A DNA stretch of 22,817 nt. Source: an uncultured Armatimonadota bacterium. GTDB lineage: Bacteria; Armatimonadota; UBA5829; DTJY01. The DNA lies in assembly GCA_937875395.1 (NCBI GenBank), contig CALNCU010000200.1, positions 1-22,817 on the forward strand, given 5' to 3'. This document shows positions 1-7,498 of this stretch, one piece after another. The notes under the pieces are model-generated. The model was given only the letters and a program-made list of their open reading frames with translations, searched no databases and was not told the DNA's origin. How positions within the stretch are numbered: position 1 is the first letter of the stretch; the number at the start of each line of letters is the position of its first letter. The position numbers and the translations under genes are program-made.

Positions 1-5
1 GGATA

Positions 6-34
6 TTGCAAGATGAGCTTCCACGCGATATACT
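6..34 (+). promoter_or_regulatory. Promoter of the blaI-M56 operon
   Basis: A -35 box TTGCAA (6-11), a 17-bp spacer and a -10 box TATACT (29-34) form a sigma-70-like promoter about 60 bp upstream of the blaI-like start. The 3' half of the -10 box is also the first half of the inverted repeat at 32-56, so a repressor bound there would block polymerase. The call rests on sequence alone; no transcription start is known. Confidence 0.6.
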
Positions 35-56
35 ATATTATGTACAGTAATATAGT
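32..56. promoter_or_regulatory. Putative BlaI operator (autoregulatory)
   Basis: This is a perfect inverted repeat, ACTATATTA-N7-TAATATAGT, with 9-bp arms and a spacer containing TGTACA. It overlaps the -10 box and the likely start site of the operon whose first gene is a BlaI-family repressor. BlaI/MecI repressors bind as dimers to dyads of this kind in their own promoters. The same ACTAT/ATAGT half-sites recur at 2144-2159 in front of the caspase-like gene. Confidence 0.6.
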
Positions 57-91
57 TAGGCTTTAACCAAGCGCTAGATAAGGAGAATACA

Positions 92-475
92 TTGGCTCAG
101 CTTGCTGATCTTGCGCCGGCGGAATTTGAGATCATGGAGATTTTGTGGGGGAAGGGAAGGGCCTCTACAAGAGAGATTGTGGCAGCTCTTCCTAATTCAA
201 GAAAATTAGCCTATAACACCGTTGCCACTGTGCTGGCAAGGCTTCGTGAAAAAGGATATGTGGAAGCAAAGGAAGAGAACTTTGCGTATGTATACAGTCC
301 GCTCATTAACAGAGATCAAGTTGAGAACAGAAAGCTGGATGATCTTGTAAACCGTGTATTGCGAGGCAACCTATCTGCGCTGGCGGTATATATAGCAAAG
401 AAGCGCAAGTTGACTCCGGATCAAATAGCGGCCTTGGAAGATATAATAGAGGCGGAACCGGACAAGGAGGACTAA
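92..475 (+). CDS. BlaI/MecI/CopY-family transcriptional repressor
   Basis: This 127-residue protein has the usual BlaI length and plan: an N-terminal winged helix (about residues 5-75, with the helix-turn-helix region around TREIVAAL and YNTVATVLARLREKGYV) and a short helical dimerisation tail (about 80-127). In the family, a partner membrane metallopeptidase cleaves the tail and releases the operator. The Asn-Phe cleavage pair of staphylococcal BlaI appears to be Tyr-Ile here (my alignment from memory), so cleavage specificity may differ. The start is TTG, chosen because AGGAG lies 7 nt upstream at 81-85 and translation runs directly into the conserved domain. The perfect SD of the next gene, AAGGAGG (464-470), lies in its last codons and only 3 nt separate the genes, so the two are translationally linked. 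The target genes cannot be read from family alone. Confidence 0.92.
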   Translation: MAQLADLAPAEFEIMEILWGKGRASTREIVAALPNSRKLAYNTVATVLARLREKGYVEAKEENFAYVYSPLINRDQVENRKLDDLVNRVLRGNLSALAVYIAKKRKLTPDQIAALEDIIEAEPDKED

Positions 476-478
476 TCC

Positions 479-1816
479 ATGCCGCATGCTGTTGCGGGGA
501 AGATTGGATCATTAATAGTATCCGTATCTTGGCAACTTATCGTATTATCATGCCTGGTATGGTGTCTAACATATTTCTGGCGAAAGGCACCTGCATCTTT
601 AAGGTATGCCTTATGGTTGCTGGTGCTTGTAAAAGTATTTGTGTCGCCGTTCATAAATCTGCCCTCACAGCCTGCTGCTCTGCATAGAGTAATAACGCCT
701 ATAAGTCAAAGCATTCGCCTTCCGTACCTGTCTGTCATTAATAGTTCTGCAGTACAGGGTGCAAGAAGTGTAAAAAACCTTCAAAGCACAAATCTTCTTC
801 AAGTTAAAGACAATAACCGTACCGACGTAGCCTGGATTATGATCATCTGGCTTAGCGGCGTGGCCATAATGGCTATGCTTCTGTTTTTGCGTTACCGGCA
901 GCAGCGCAATATAATTAGAGACCTCCATCCCATCAATCAACAGACAAAAGAGCTGCTCTTTAACTGCACGCAGTATATGCATATGAAGCGCCTTCCCAGG
1001 ATAGGCACCTCATCTAAAGTCTCCGCACCTATGCTTGTGGGCTTATTTCACCCCACAATACTTGTTCCTGAAAACATCTGCCAAACGTGCAGCCAGAGCG
1101 ACCTCTCTGCGATGCTGCTACATGAACTGGCACACATGAAAAGGTTTGACATGGCAGGCGTGTGGCTCTTTCATCTGGCACAGATGTTCTTCTTTTTCCA
1201 TCCATCCATATGGTTGGCCGGACATCACCTGGAAAGGGAACGTGAGCTTGCCTGTGATGAGATGGTTCTTACATCGTACTCCCTGACCCGCAAGGAATAT
1301 GCTGCCGGGTATTTGCATGCGGTAAAGCTGGCAAATGGAATTCCATCCGGGCAGGCCGCGCTTGCAATGGCAGAACCCTTTGATATGGAGAAGCAGAGGT
1401 TGACCAGAATACTTAACAATGCCGTGCCGGCATTCTCCGCAAAGTGGATACTGGCATTGCTTGCAATTGCCGTTCTGGGGTTGCCATCATTTACCGGTGC
1501 AGTGCCGTCAAACAGCAAGCCGCCAAATCAGCCGGATACTGCCCTTTCTCAGCGGATGAAAGCGGCAGACGTAACAGTTACAAGAGAAATAGCTATAGAA
1601 AAAGGCAATATCTATCTACAACAGACCGGCAGGACAGAATGCAAGCTGATTTCCGCTGATCTAGCAACATATGAGCCTTTAAGTAAATCTGACACCGGTC
1701 TCTCCGCTTCTTTTTGGGAATTGACCTACAATGTTGCCGGAAAAATTACTAAGCTCAGGATTAATACAAGAAACGGCATTGTTTATGGGCAACGTATGGA
1801 GTATAACAGCAGATGA
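479..1816 (+). CDS. BlaR1/MecR1-like M56 membrane zinc metallopeptidase
   Basis: This 445-residue integral membrane protein has likely membrane segments near residues 12-32, 42-60, 118-137, 228-246 and 323-340. The zinc site is HELAH (215-219), followed by the family's second motif E-L-A-C-D (256-260). In BlaR1 systems an extracellular signal activates this cytoplasm-facing peptidase, which then cleaves the BlaI partner; the adjacent repressor fits that role. Classical BlaR1 has a penicillin-binding sensor domain of about 250 residues after the last membrane helix. Here only about 105 residues follow, without the S-x-x-K/S-x-N motifs. The end (SFWELTYNVAGKITKL, then a NGIVYG turn) resembles half of a PepSY domain, as in the secreted proteins at 4002 and 5240. 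The ligand is therefore probably not a beta-lactam. The start has a perfect AAGGAGG 8 nt upstream. Confidence 0.9.
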   Translation: MPHAVAGKIGSLIVSVSWQLIVLSCLVWCLTYFWRKAPASLRYALWLLVLVKVFVSPFINLPSQPAALHRVITPISQSIRLPYLSVINSSAVQGARSVKNLQSTNLLQVKDNNRTDVAWIMIIWLSGVAIMAMLLFLRYRQQRNIIRDLHPINQQTKELLFNCTQYMHMKRLPRIGTSSKVSAPMLVGLFHPTILVPENICQTCSQSDLSAMLLHELAHMKRFDMAGVWLFHLAQMFFFFHPSIWLAGHHLERERELACDEMVLTSYSLTRKEYAAGYLHAVKLANGIPSGQAALAMAEPFDMEKQRLTRILNNAVPAFSAKWILALLAIAVLGLPSFTGAVPSNSKPPNQPDTALSQRMKAADVTVTREIAIEKGNIYLQQTGRTECKLISADLATYEPLSKSDTGLSASFWELTYNVAGKITKLRINTRNGIVYGQRMEYNSR

Positions 1817-2118
1817 ACTACTGAAACTTTATTGTTTATGCGAGACACAGACATCGGAATGCGAGCGTTTCGCATTGGTTCTAGATGCTTTAGGCATCGT
1901 CACATAATTATAAAACATCAGTAATTTTATCTTGATACGTTCAAATTCTACCAGTAAGCCTATTGACATTTGCTGCCATTATCTTTGCACGTAAGTAAAT
2001 ATAGCAGCATATCGGCCTCCTTTGCGTTTCACATGAGTTTATCTTCTAACAGCCGTCTCTAAGCAATTAGAGACCTCCCTATTCACCCTGCCTGCAGAAT
2101 TAATTTTAAAAAAATATC
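1817..2118. other. Intergenic stretch with three hairpins
   Basis: No convincing gene lies between the M56 gene and the promoter at 2119. Two adjacent small stem-loops follow the M56 stop: AATGCGA-GCGTT-TCGCATT (1858-1876) and GATGC-TTTAG-GCATC (1884-1898). Neither has a clear T-run, so termination is possible but unproven. A third stem, GTCTCTAA-GCAA-TTAGAGAC (2055-2074), has perfect 8-bp arms and a GNRA-type loop; a pyrimidine-rich CCTCCC follows rather than a T-run. Confidence 0.4.
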
Positions 2119-2159
2119 TTGACGGCCTACCCTCTTAGTGCTAAACTATATCCATAGTT
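2119..2159 (+). promoter_or_regulatory. Promoter and BlaI-like operator for the caspase-like protease gene
   Basis: The -35 box TTGACG (2119-2124) is followed after 17 bp by a -10 box TAAACT (2142-2147). The inverted repeat AACTATATCCATAGTT (2144-2159) starts inside the -10 box. ACTAT begins three bases into the -10 box both here and in the blaI promoter (29-34/32), and both sites share AACTATAT on one strand or the other. This predicts control by the BlaI protein encoded at 92-475. The leader to the ATG at 2454 would be about 300 nt, and I see no confident riboswitch or small gene in it. Confidence 0.5.
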
Positions 2160-2453
2160 GGCTATTACCTGCCTAGCAGTCATTGCGCATGGTTAGTAGC
2201 TTACTGGTGTATTGACAGAGTTGGAACGCAGAATAGAGCATCGGTAGAATTCCGGTGGCAGATGTATCTGCAGATTGTATAGCGGGCCTTTGTTTCCGCT
2301 TGCGCCGGCCCCAAGCTTTTGTACTTTAACCTTGGCAGCGTTTGGGAGAGGCGTGCTCTATGCTTTGCAACCTGATACCGGGTTGCACCTGCGCATCTTA
2401 ATTGATGCCGCTAGCCTTAATATTATTATGCAAGGCATTAGAAAGGAGATTGT

Positions 2454-3974
2454 ATGTTACCAATATTAAGCATTCGCAAAAATTGGCTAAGCCGGTTGCT
2501 TGCTATGGCATCGCTATCTTTAATAGTATGCCAATCCCCGGCCATCGCCGTTGACTGGAGTACGGCACTTGCCATAACCTGCGGAACGGGAAATCCCATT
2601 AGGACAATGACTATCTCACCGTTTGCCGTAGATAACGAAGTTCAGATATATTCGGCAGCCCTTACGGATCAGGACCGGTACTATTCCAACGGCAAATATA
2701 CTTATGTGGGTGATTCCTTCTGCGCCATGGGATGCTATTCTTGGAATGTTCTGCACTCAGATATGACATCCTCCGGCATATGGAAAGACGGCATCAGCAT
2801 AGGGGGCTCGGCCTGGCCAAGTGTGTACTGGACTCCAACAGAAGTAAGCAATGACCTTACCATATGGTTCACGGCCAATGATATTGCAGAGATGCAGCCG
2901 GGAGATACCGGCACCAGGGATGATCCGGCCAGAACGTGGACAAAGGCAATAAGAACGGGCGCCATGTTTATCAATAACCTTTCCGGCAATGTTGCAGGCA
3001 GCAACATCAGCGGAACAGGCCTTTCCGTGATGGCGAACATTGATAACATGCATTACAGTGTAAATAACGGTGTAAGCGTATCCCTGGGTACATCAGACCT
3101 TGCTACCGGTACATCCCATGTCTATGCTTACGATCATGCAGCTACAGGATATACTACTGTCGCAACGGATGCAAACGGTGACTGGCCTGCCGGTGGCACT
3201 ACGCAACAGAAGATATGCTTTGATTCCACGCATCTTCTGTCGGATGGAACTACTGGTACTCTCAGAATAAAGGTAGCACCGTCCGGCAGCACGGAGTATT
3301 ATTCCATCCCCATAAGCGATATTACCATATATAACAAAGCTTATGTGCTTGGAAATGATTTATCTACAAGCGTAGGTGCTGATGCTGCATCTTTGGTGGG
3401 TGTTTATGCTAGAGATATGAAACATAATTCAAACTGCACAATATCCGATTATAAATCGTTCATTCTTTCCAATATCCCTACCTACACAGTTTTCTATATG
3501 TACAGTCATGGCAGTTGGAACTTAGCTGAATATCCCAATGAGACTGTTTTGTGGGACTGCTATGGAGGCCCCGGCGATTGGAATATAACAGACCATGCAA
3601 TACCTTCCAGCCTGATTGCAACTGCCGTTGGGAATAAGAGTAGCAGCCAGCCTGCGTACAATTTCGTGCACATTGATTCATGTTATAGTGCCGGATATGA
3701 TGGTGTGCAGCATACAGATATGGCATCTGCATTCGGTATCACTAGTTCAAGCACTAACAGAGCATTTCTTGGGTTTATAGGAACATCTCTGGATACATTA
3801 GATAACTATAACTGGGTGGCAGAGGTATGGTCATCCCTACAAGCCGGACAAACTATAAACCAAGCTGTTAATGATGCAAATACGTTAATTGGTTCGAATT
3901 ATGTTGTTGAGAAGGTGGGCCAAGCATCTATAATTGGTGATCCATCTACCACACTTCATAAAGTATATAAGTAG
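2454..3974 (+). CDS. Secreted caspase-fold (clan CD, C25/gingipain-like) cysteine peptidase
   Basis: This 506-residue protein begins with a signal peptide: basic RKNWLSR, a hydrophobic core at about 15-27, and likely cleavage after A-I-A near residue 32. Residues about 35-295 look like a beta-rich, Gly/Ser/Thr-rich domain I cannot assign. Residues about 296-506 show the clan CD signature: a hydrophobic strand ending in S-H-G (His352) and a second ending in H-I-D-S-C-Y-S-A-G (Cys410), then a strand near FLGFIGTS (438-445) and a closing IIGDPSTTLH, typical of C25/CHAT-like proteins. Both catalytic residues are present, so an active secreted or cell-surface endopeptidase is likely; specificity is unknown. 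There is no visible anchor or secretion domain at the C-terminus. AAAGGAG lies 5 nt before the ATG. The next gene starts 27 bp downstream and is also secreted. The upstream BlaI-like site suggests induced expression. Confidence 0.72.
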   Translation: MLPILSIRKNWLSRLLAMASLSLIVCQSPAIAVDWSTALAITCGTGNPIRTMTISPFAVDNEVQIYSAALTDQDRYYSNGKYTYVGDSFCAMGCYSWNVLHSDMTSSGIWKDGISIGGSAWPSVYWTPTEVSNDLTIWFTANDIAEMQPGDTGTRDDPARTWTKAIRTGAMFINNLSGNVAGSNISGTGLSVMANIDNMHYSVNNGVSVSLGTSDLATGTSHVYAYDHAATGYTTVATDANGDWPAGGTTQQKICFDSTHLLSDGTTGTLRIKVAPSGSTEYYSIPISDITIYNKAYVLGNDLSTSVGADAASLVGVYARDMKHNSNCTISDYKSFILSNIPTYTVFYMYSHGSWNLAEYPNETVLWDCYGGPGDWNITDHAIPSSLIATAVGNKSSSQPAYNFVHIDSCYSAGYDGVQHTDMASAFGITSSSTNRAFLGFIGTSLDTLDNYNWVAEVWSSLQAGQTINQAVNDANTLIGSNYVVEKVGQASIIGDPSTTLHKVYK

Positions 3975-4001
3975 TTATATTAGAAGACAAAGGAGCACAA
4001 A

Positions 4002-5210
4002 ATGTCAAAACCAATTTTATATTTATTGGTTTGTTATTGCATGCTTGCAGGGATAGTTCTATGCCCTCCATCGGTTCAGGGAAGTATAGCAGATAGAGAA
4101 GACAACCAGTTATCCGGTACAACATTGAATATTGAGAAGGCTATTAACTTTGGCAAAGCTATGGGTTGGAACACGGATGGTAAATATGAACAGAGATTTG
4201 TTCAGCATGGTCTGCGTTCAAGTCTCCTGGAAGTTCACAACGAAGATTATGCTGTGGATTTCGATGAATCCACAGGCCAGATTCGAAGGGTTTCAAACAA
4301 TCGGTTCTATAGGAGTAAGCACCAATTAAGGGTGGCAATAGATAAGAATACTGCCAATAAGAAAGCCATAGGTTATTTACAGGCGGCAGGGATTCCTCTT
4401 GATAACATAGAGTTATACGATAGCAGGTCTGCACAATATTCCCAAGATTCTTATCAATGGTATGTCCGCTTTAGACGAGTATACGATGGATATCCTTATT
4501 ACTTCAGTGGCATCCTGGTTATCCTTAATCCAGAGGATGCAAGCCTTATTGGTTTTGGCTGTAATCTTAGTGCATTGAAACCATTAAGCACAGATGTAAA
4601 GGTTGATAAAGCAGCCGCTGTGGAATGCGCAAGAACTTACATGGCAGAGATGGGTTATGATATCAGTGTGCCTACTTTTGCGGAGTTGCTGATAGTTCAG
4701 CCGGATGATTACTGGGAGTATATTGGCACAGGAGATATAGCAGAGCCCCAAGATATAGCTCAACTGGCGTGGGTGCTAAGATTTAATGCCCCATGGGATG
4801 TTACGGAAGTATGGGTTGATGCAGAGAATGGAAACGTTCTTGGCGGCAGCAGAAGCAAGAGTATGCCTGTAAAGGGATCAATCAGTTCACCCTTTGCCTC
4901 CACTGCACAGGTAGAATGTATGCCCCAAGTTGGCCGTCCGCTTGCCGCGAAGATTGTTAAAGGCGATCTGTGCAAAGCCGTGGTCTCTCAGATATCCAAT
5001 CTTAAAAGAACGGATGCTGCCAAGTGCAATTTCTCTGCACGCATTAAGGTAGACTGCGGTTCTCGAAGCTATACATACGGCTACTCTCCTGCAAACCATC
5101 TGCTGGTGTTGCTGGAGAAGAGCTATAAGGGGAAGGCATATAAAGCTAAATCTGCCTTCAAGACAACGGCGGAGATAGAGCAATTGCTCTCACTCTGCGC
5201 CGGGGCATAA
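4002..5210 (+). CDS. Secreted PepSY-like repeat protein, first paralog
   Basis: This 402-residue protein has a signal peptide (hydrophobic core about 5-22, possible cleavage after V-Q-G near residue 27). The middle region reads like PepSY/FTP propeptide-type modules: a helix in the INFGKAMGW region followed by LEVHNEDYAVDFDESTG, and later LAWVLRFNA followed by WVDAENGNVLGG. The last ~115 residues form another conserved domain with paired Cys residues. Such modules in other families inhibit or chaperone co-expressed secreted peptidases, and a protease gene lies just upstream; a role as inhibitor or chaperone is an inference. AAAGGAG lies 6 nt before the start. From KPLSTDV to the stop it is nearly identical to the next gene, whereas the N-terminal halves are far more diverged. 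I recognise no enzyme motif. Confidence 0.7.
   Translation: MSKPILYLLVCYCMLAGIVLCPPSVQGSIADREDNQLSGTTLNIEKAINFGKAMGWNTDGKYEQRFVQHGLRSSLLEVHNEDYAVDFDESTGQIRRVSNNRFYRSKHQLRVAIDKNTANKKAIGYLQAAGIPLDNIELYDSRSAQYSQDSYQWYVRFRRVYDGYPYYFSGILVILNPEDASLIGFGCNLSALKPLSTDVKVDKAAAVECARTYMAEMGYDISVPTFAELLIVQPDDYWEYIGTGDIAEPQDIAQLAWVLRFNAPWDVTEVWVDAENGNVLGGSRSKSMPVKGSISSPFASTAQVECMPQVGRPLAAKIVKGDLCKAVVSQISNLKRTDAAKCNFSARIKVDCGSRSYTYGYSPANHLLVLLEKSYKGKAYKAKSAFKTTAEIEQLLSLCAGA
4578..5210 (+). repeat. Tandem duplicated 633-bp block, copy 1
   Basis: From AAACCATTAAGCACAG onward this block aligns without gaps to 5894-6526 (constant offset 1316 bp), including the stop codon. Upstream of the boundary the two genes quickly become hard to align at DNA level. 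The abrupt start points to gene conversion or unequal recombination. Confidence 0.85.
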
Positions 5211-5239
5211 TTGCCACATCTCTTTGAAAGGTGGAATAG

Positions 5240-6526
5240 ATGCCTAGGGTACTGTTGTACGCATCTGCCAGTTGCTTGGTTGCAATCATAGTTATCTGCA
5301 CCCGGCAGCTTGGAAACAATGGCGGGGAGTTCGGGCCTCAGTCGAAGGTATCAACAGCGTATAGCAGGTCGCAGTTGGTTACCGGATCGGCAACAGTACC
5401 CGGTGGTATGCCGGATTTGCCATCCATACCGAACAAGGCAGAATATATCCGTAGAGCTGTGAATTTTGCCAAGGCCGTGGGCTGGGATGCCGGCGGAGAG
5501 TATGAGGTGAAGTTTGTTCGGGGAGTTTTTGGCTTAAGGTTTCTGGAAGTTCAGAACGATGATTATACGGTAGATTTTGATGAGGTTACGCGTGAGATTC
5601 GAGTTGCAACAAGTAAAAGTTTTCACCGGCAGCGGCATGATCTCTCGATAAAGATTTCAGAGCCGGAGGCTGCCAAGCTTGCCAAGCAGTATCTTAAGGC
5701 TGCGGGATTATCTTTGGATAATGCCAAATTGCAAGGCAATAAACCTGTACTCTATGCCAATAATGATTGCTTATGGCGTGTAACCTTCAAGCGTATGTAT
5801 AACGGATACCCATATAGCAATGATGGCGCTTTAGTTACACTCAACCCATCCGACGGTAGCCTTGTAGGTTTCGGTTACCATTTTAAGTCACCAAAACCAT
5901 TAAGCACAGATGTAAAGGTTGATAAAGCAGCCGCCGTGGAATGCGCAAGAACTTACATGGCAGAGATGGGTTATGGTATCGGTATGCCTACTTTCGCAGA
6001 GTTGCTGATAGTACAGCCGGATGATTACTGGGAGTATATTGATACAGGTGATATGGTAGAGCCCCAAGATATAGCCCAACTGGCATGGGTGCTAAGATTT
6101 AATGCCCCGTGGGATGTTACGGAAGTATGGGTTGACTCTGCGAATGGAAATATCCTTGGCGGCAGCAGAAGCAAGAGTATGCCCATAAAGGGATCAATCC
6201 GCTCACCCTTTGCCTCCGCTGTGCAGGTAGAATATGCGCCACAGGTTGGACGCCCGCTTGCCGTGAAGATTGTTAAAGGCGATCTGTGCAAAGCCGTGGT
6301 CTCTCAGATACCCAATCTTAAAAGAACGGATGCTGTCAAGTGCAGTTTCTCTGCACGCATTAAGGTAGACTGTGGTTCTCGCAGCTACACATACGGTTAT
6401 TCTCCTGCAAACCACCTGCTAGTGTTGGTTGAGAAGAGTTATAAGGGGAAGACATATAAGGCTAATTGTGCTTTCAAAACAATGGCGGAGATAGAACAGT
6501 TATTCTCAATTTGCGCTGGAGTCTGA
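5240..6526 (+). CDS. Secreted PepSY-like repeat protein, second paralog
   Basis: This 428-residue paralog of the preceding gene starts 29 bp after it, with AAAGGTGG as ribosome site. The N-terminal hydrophobic segment (about 4-20) is a signal peptide or membrane anchor. A low-complexity linker of about 45 residues follows, which the first paralog lacks in this length. The modules then repeat: FAKAVGW and LEVQNDDYTVDFDE, the KQYLKAAGLSLDNA helix, and LAWVLRFNAPWDV with WVDSANGNILGG. By eye about 27 of the last 210 residues differ from the first copy with no gap, while the preceding ~170 residues share roughly half. This is a tandem duplication with later gene conversion or selection on the C-terminal half. 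The 16-bp stem-loop at 6638-6685 may end this unit. Function is unknown. Confidence 0.7.
   Translation: MPRVLLYASASCLVAIIVICTRQLGNNGGEFGPQSKVSTAYSRSQLVTGSATVPGGMPDLPSIPNKAEYIRRAVNFAKAVGWDAGGEYEVKFVRGVFGLRFLEVQNDDYTVDFDEVTREIRVATSKSFHRQRHDLSIKISEPEAAKLAKQYLKAAGLSLDNAKLQGNKPVLYANNDCLWRVTFKRMYNGYPYSNDGALVTLNPSDGSLVGFGYHFKSPKPLSTDVKVDKAAAVECARTYMAEMGYGIGMPTFAELLIVQPDDYWEYIDTGDMVEPQDIAQLAWVLRFNAPWDVTEVWVDSANGNILGGSRSKSMPIKGSIRSPFASAVQVEYAPQVGRPLAVKIVKGDLCKAVVSQIPNLKRTDAVKCSFSARIKVDCGSRSYTYGYSPANHLLVLVEKSYKGKTYKANCAFKTMAEIEQLFSICAGV
5894..6526 (+). repeat. Tandem duplicated 633-bp block, copy 2
   Basis: This is the second copy of the block at 4578-5210, collinear and gap-free to the stop codon. 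Differences are scattered, many at third codon positions. Confidence 0.85.
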
Positions 6527-6637
6527 TTACTTCTGTTTGAACGAGTTGATTACAGGCATTTGCCTGCAATGATGATATTAGGGAAAAGTTATAAGAAAAA
6601 GCGTCCGTGTGAACCATGCCTTTACGGCAACGCCTGA

Positions 6638-6685
6638 ACTGGAGAAGATGCCCTGGCTGTGAGTAAAATGGGCATCTTTTCCAGT
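6638..6685 (+). terminator. Strong stem-loop between the paralog pair and the TPR gene
   Basis: ACTGGAGAAGATGCCC (6638-6653) pairs with GGGCATCTTTTCCAGT (6670-6685) across a 16-nt loop, giving a 16-bp stem with a single G-T pair. The downstream arm contains TTTT but no T-run follows the stem, so it may be a terminator, an attenuator or a processing site. It contains the upstream GTG that could otherwise start the TPR gene. A smaller hairpin, CAGGC-ATTT-GCCTG, lies at 6553-6566. Confidence 0.6.
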
Positions 6686-6718
6686 CTGGCGCCAAATTTC
6701 TTAGGAGATAGATATAAC

Positions 6719-7498
6719 ATGCATTGTCTTGGATGCTACGGCAGTATACAGGAATATTCAGATAGATGTCCGGCATGCGGGAAGAGTTCAGCTCTGGATG
6801 CAGATAGCTATTTTAAGGCTGGTATGGAGTTGGTTGCAAGCAATGTAGGCTTAGCTATCAAGCTGCTTCAAGATTGTGTTCAGCTTGATCCAAACCACCA
6901 GAGCGGCATATATAACCTGGGCATAGCTCTAGCTCTGGATAACAGGTATGAAGAAGCTGTGGCACACTATAAGGAGCTTCTCAGTATCAGCCCAAACTAC
7001 CCGGGTATTTACACGGCAATGGGGCAGGCGTATTTCGGCAGCTACGCAAAGCATAAGGATATAGTTAACAGACGATTCACTCAATCAACCAATTTGTTGA
7101 TGCGTGCAGTCAGCCAGAATCCCGAAGATACGGATGCGCTCTTCTCGTTGGGAAATGCATACTTATCCGAGGGTAACTCAGAAGAAGCCATTATCTGGTT
7201 GAATAGAGCGCTATGTGTTAGCCCATCATCGCCTGCCATTTATTTTGTGTTGGCCAAGGCATTGCTATTGGCAGGCCAGGAAATCCCGGCAAGGGATATG
7301 GCCAGCATAGCAATACTTATTGCATCAAAAGATGAGCCTTACTGGAATGAGCTGCAGGAGTTCATGGACGCACTTGAAGATCATCCCAGGGTAGCTCCTG
7401 AGGACTCGCAGGCTATCTGTGACCTAGACTGCGAGAATACATCATTGGATTACAACGTTTCCCAGATATCTATTGCAGAGGGTCATGTTGAGAACTGA
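6719..7498 (+). CDS. Zinc-ribbon TPR protein
   Basis: This is a 259-residue soluble protein. It begins with a compact zinc-ribbon-like motif, C3-x2-C6 and C17-x2-C20. About four TPR units follow (YFKAGMELVASNVGLAIKLL, then YNLGIALALDNRYEEAVAHY, FSLGNAYLSEGNSEEAIIWL and YFVLAKALLLAG), and an acidic tail ends it. TPRs usually scaffold protein contacts, so this is probably an adaptor. I chose ATG 6719 because AGGAG lies at 6703-6707 and the Cys motif starts at once; the alternative GTG at 6659 sits inside the loop of the preceding hairpin. It overlaps the phosphatase gene at its 3' end, so the two proteins probably work together in signalling. The partner kinase or antagonist is not in this window. 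Confidence 0.75.
   Translation: MHCLGCYGSIQEYSDRCPACGKSSALDADSYFKAGMELVASNVGLAIKLLQDCVQLDPNHQSGIYNLGIALALDNRYEEAVAHYKELLSISPNYPGIYTAMGQAYFGSYAKHKDIVNRRFTQSTNLLMRAVSQNPEDTDALFSLGNAYLSEGNSEEAIIWLNRALCVSPSSPAIYFVLAKALLLAGQEIPARDMASIAILIASKDEPYWNELQEFMDALEDHPRVAPEDSQAICDLDCENTSLDYNVSQISIAEGHVEN

Noticed and set aside
479..1816. A beta-lactam resistance operon
   Set aside because: The BlaI/BlaR1 likeness is real, but there is no penicillin-binding sensor domain and no beta-lactamase or penicillin-binding protein gene nearby.
2275..2469. A 64-residue open frame just before the protease gene
   Set aside because: No ribosome site, overlaps the protease start, and the composition is not convincing. 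The region is better read as an untranslated leader.
4578..6526. The duplicated block as a mobile element
   Set aside because: The copies are the coding 3' halves of two tandem genes in one frame. There are no terminal inverted repeats or transposase.
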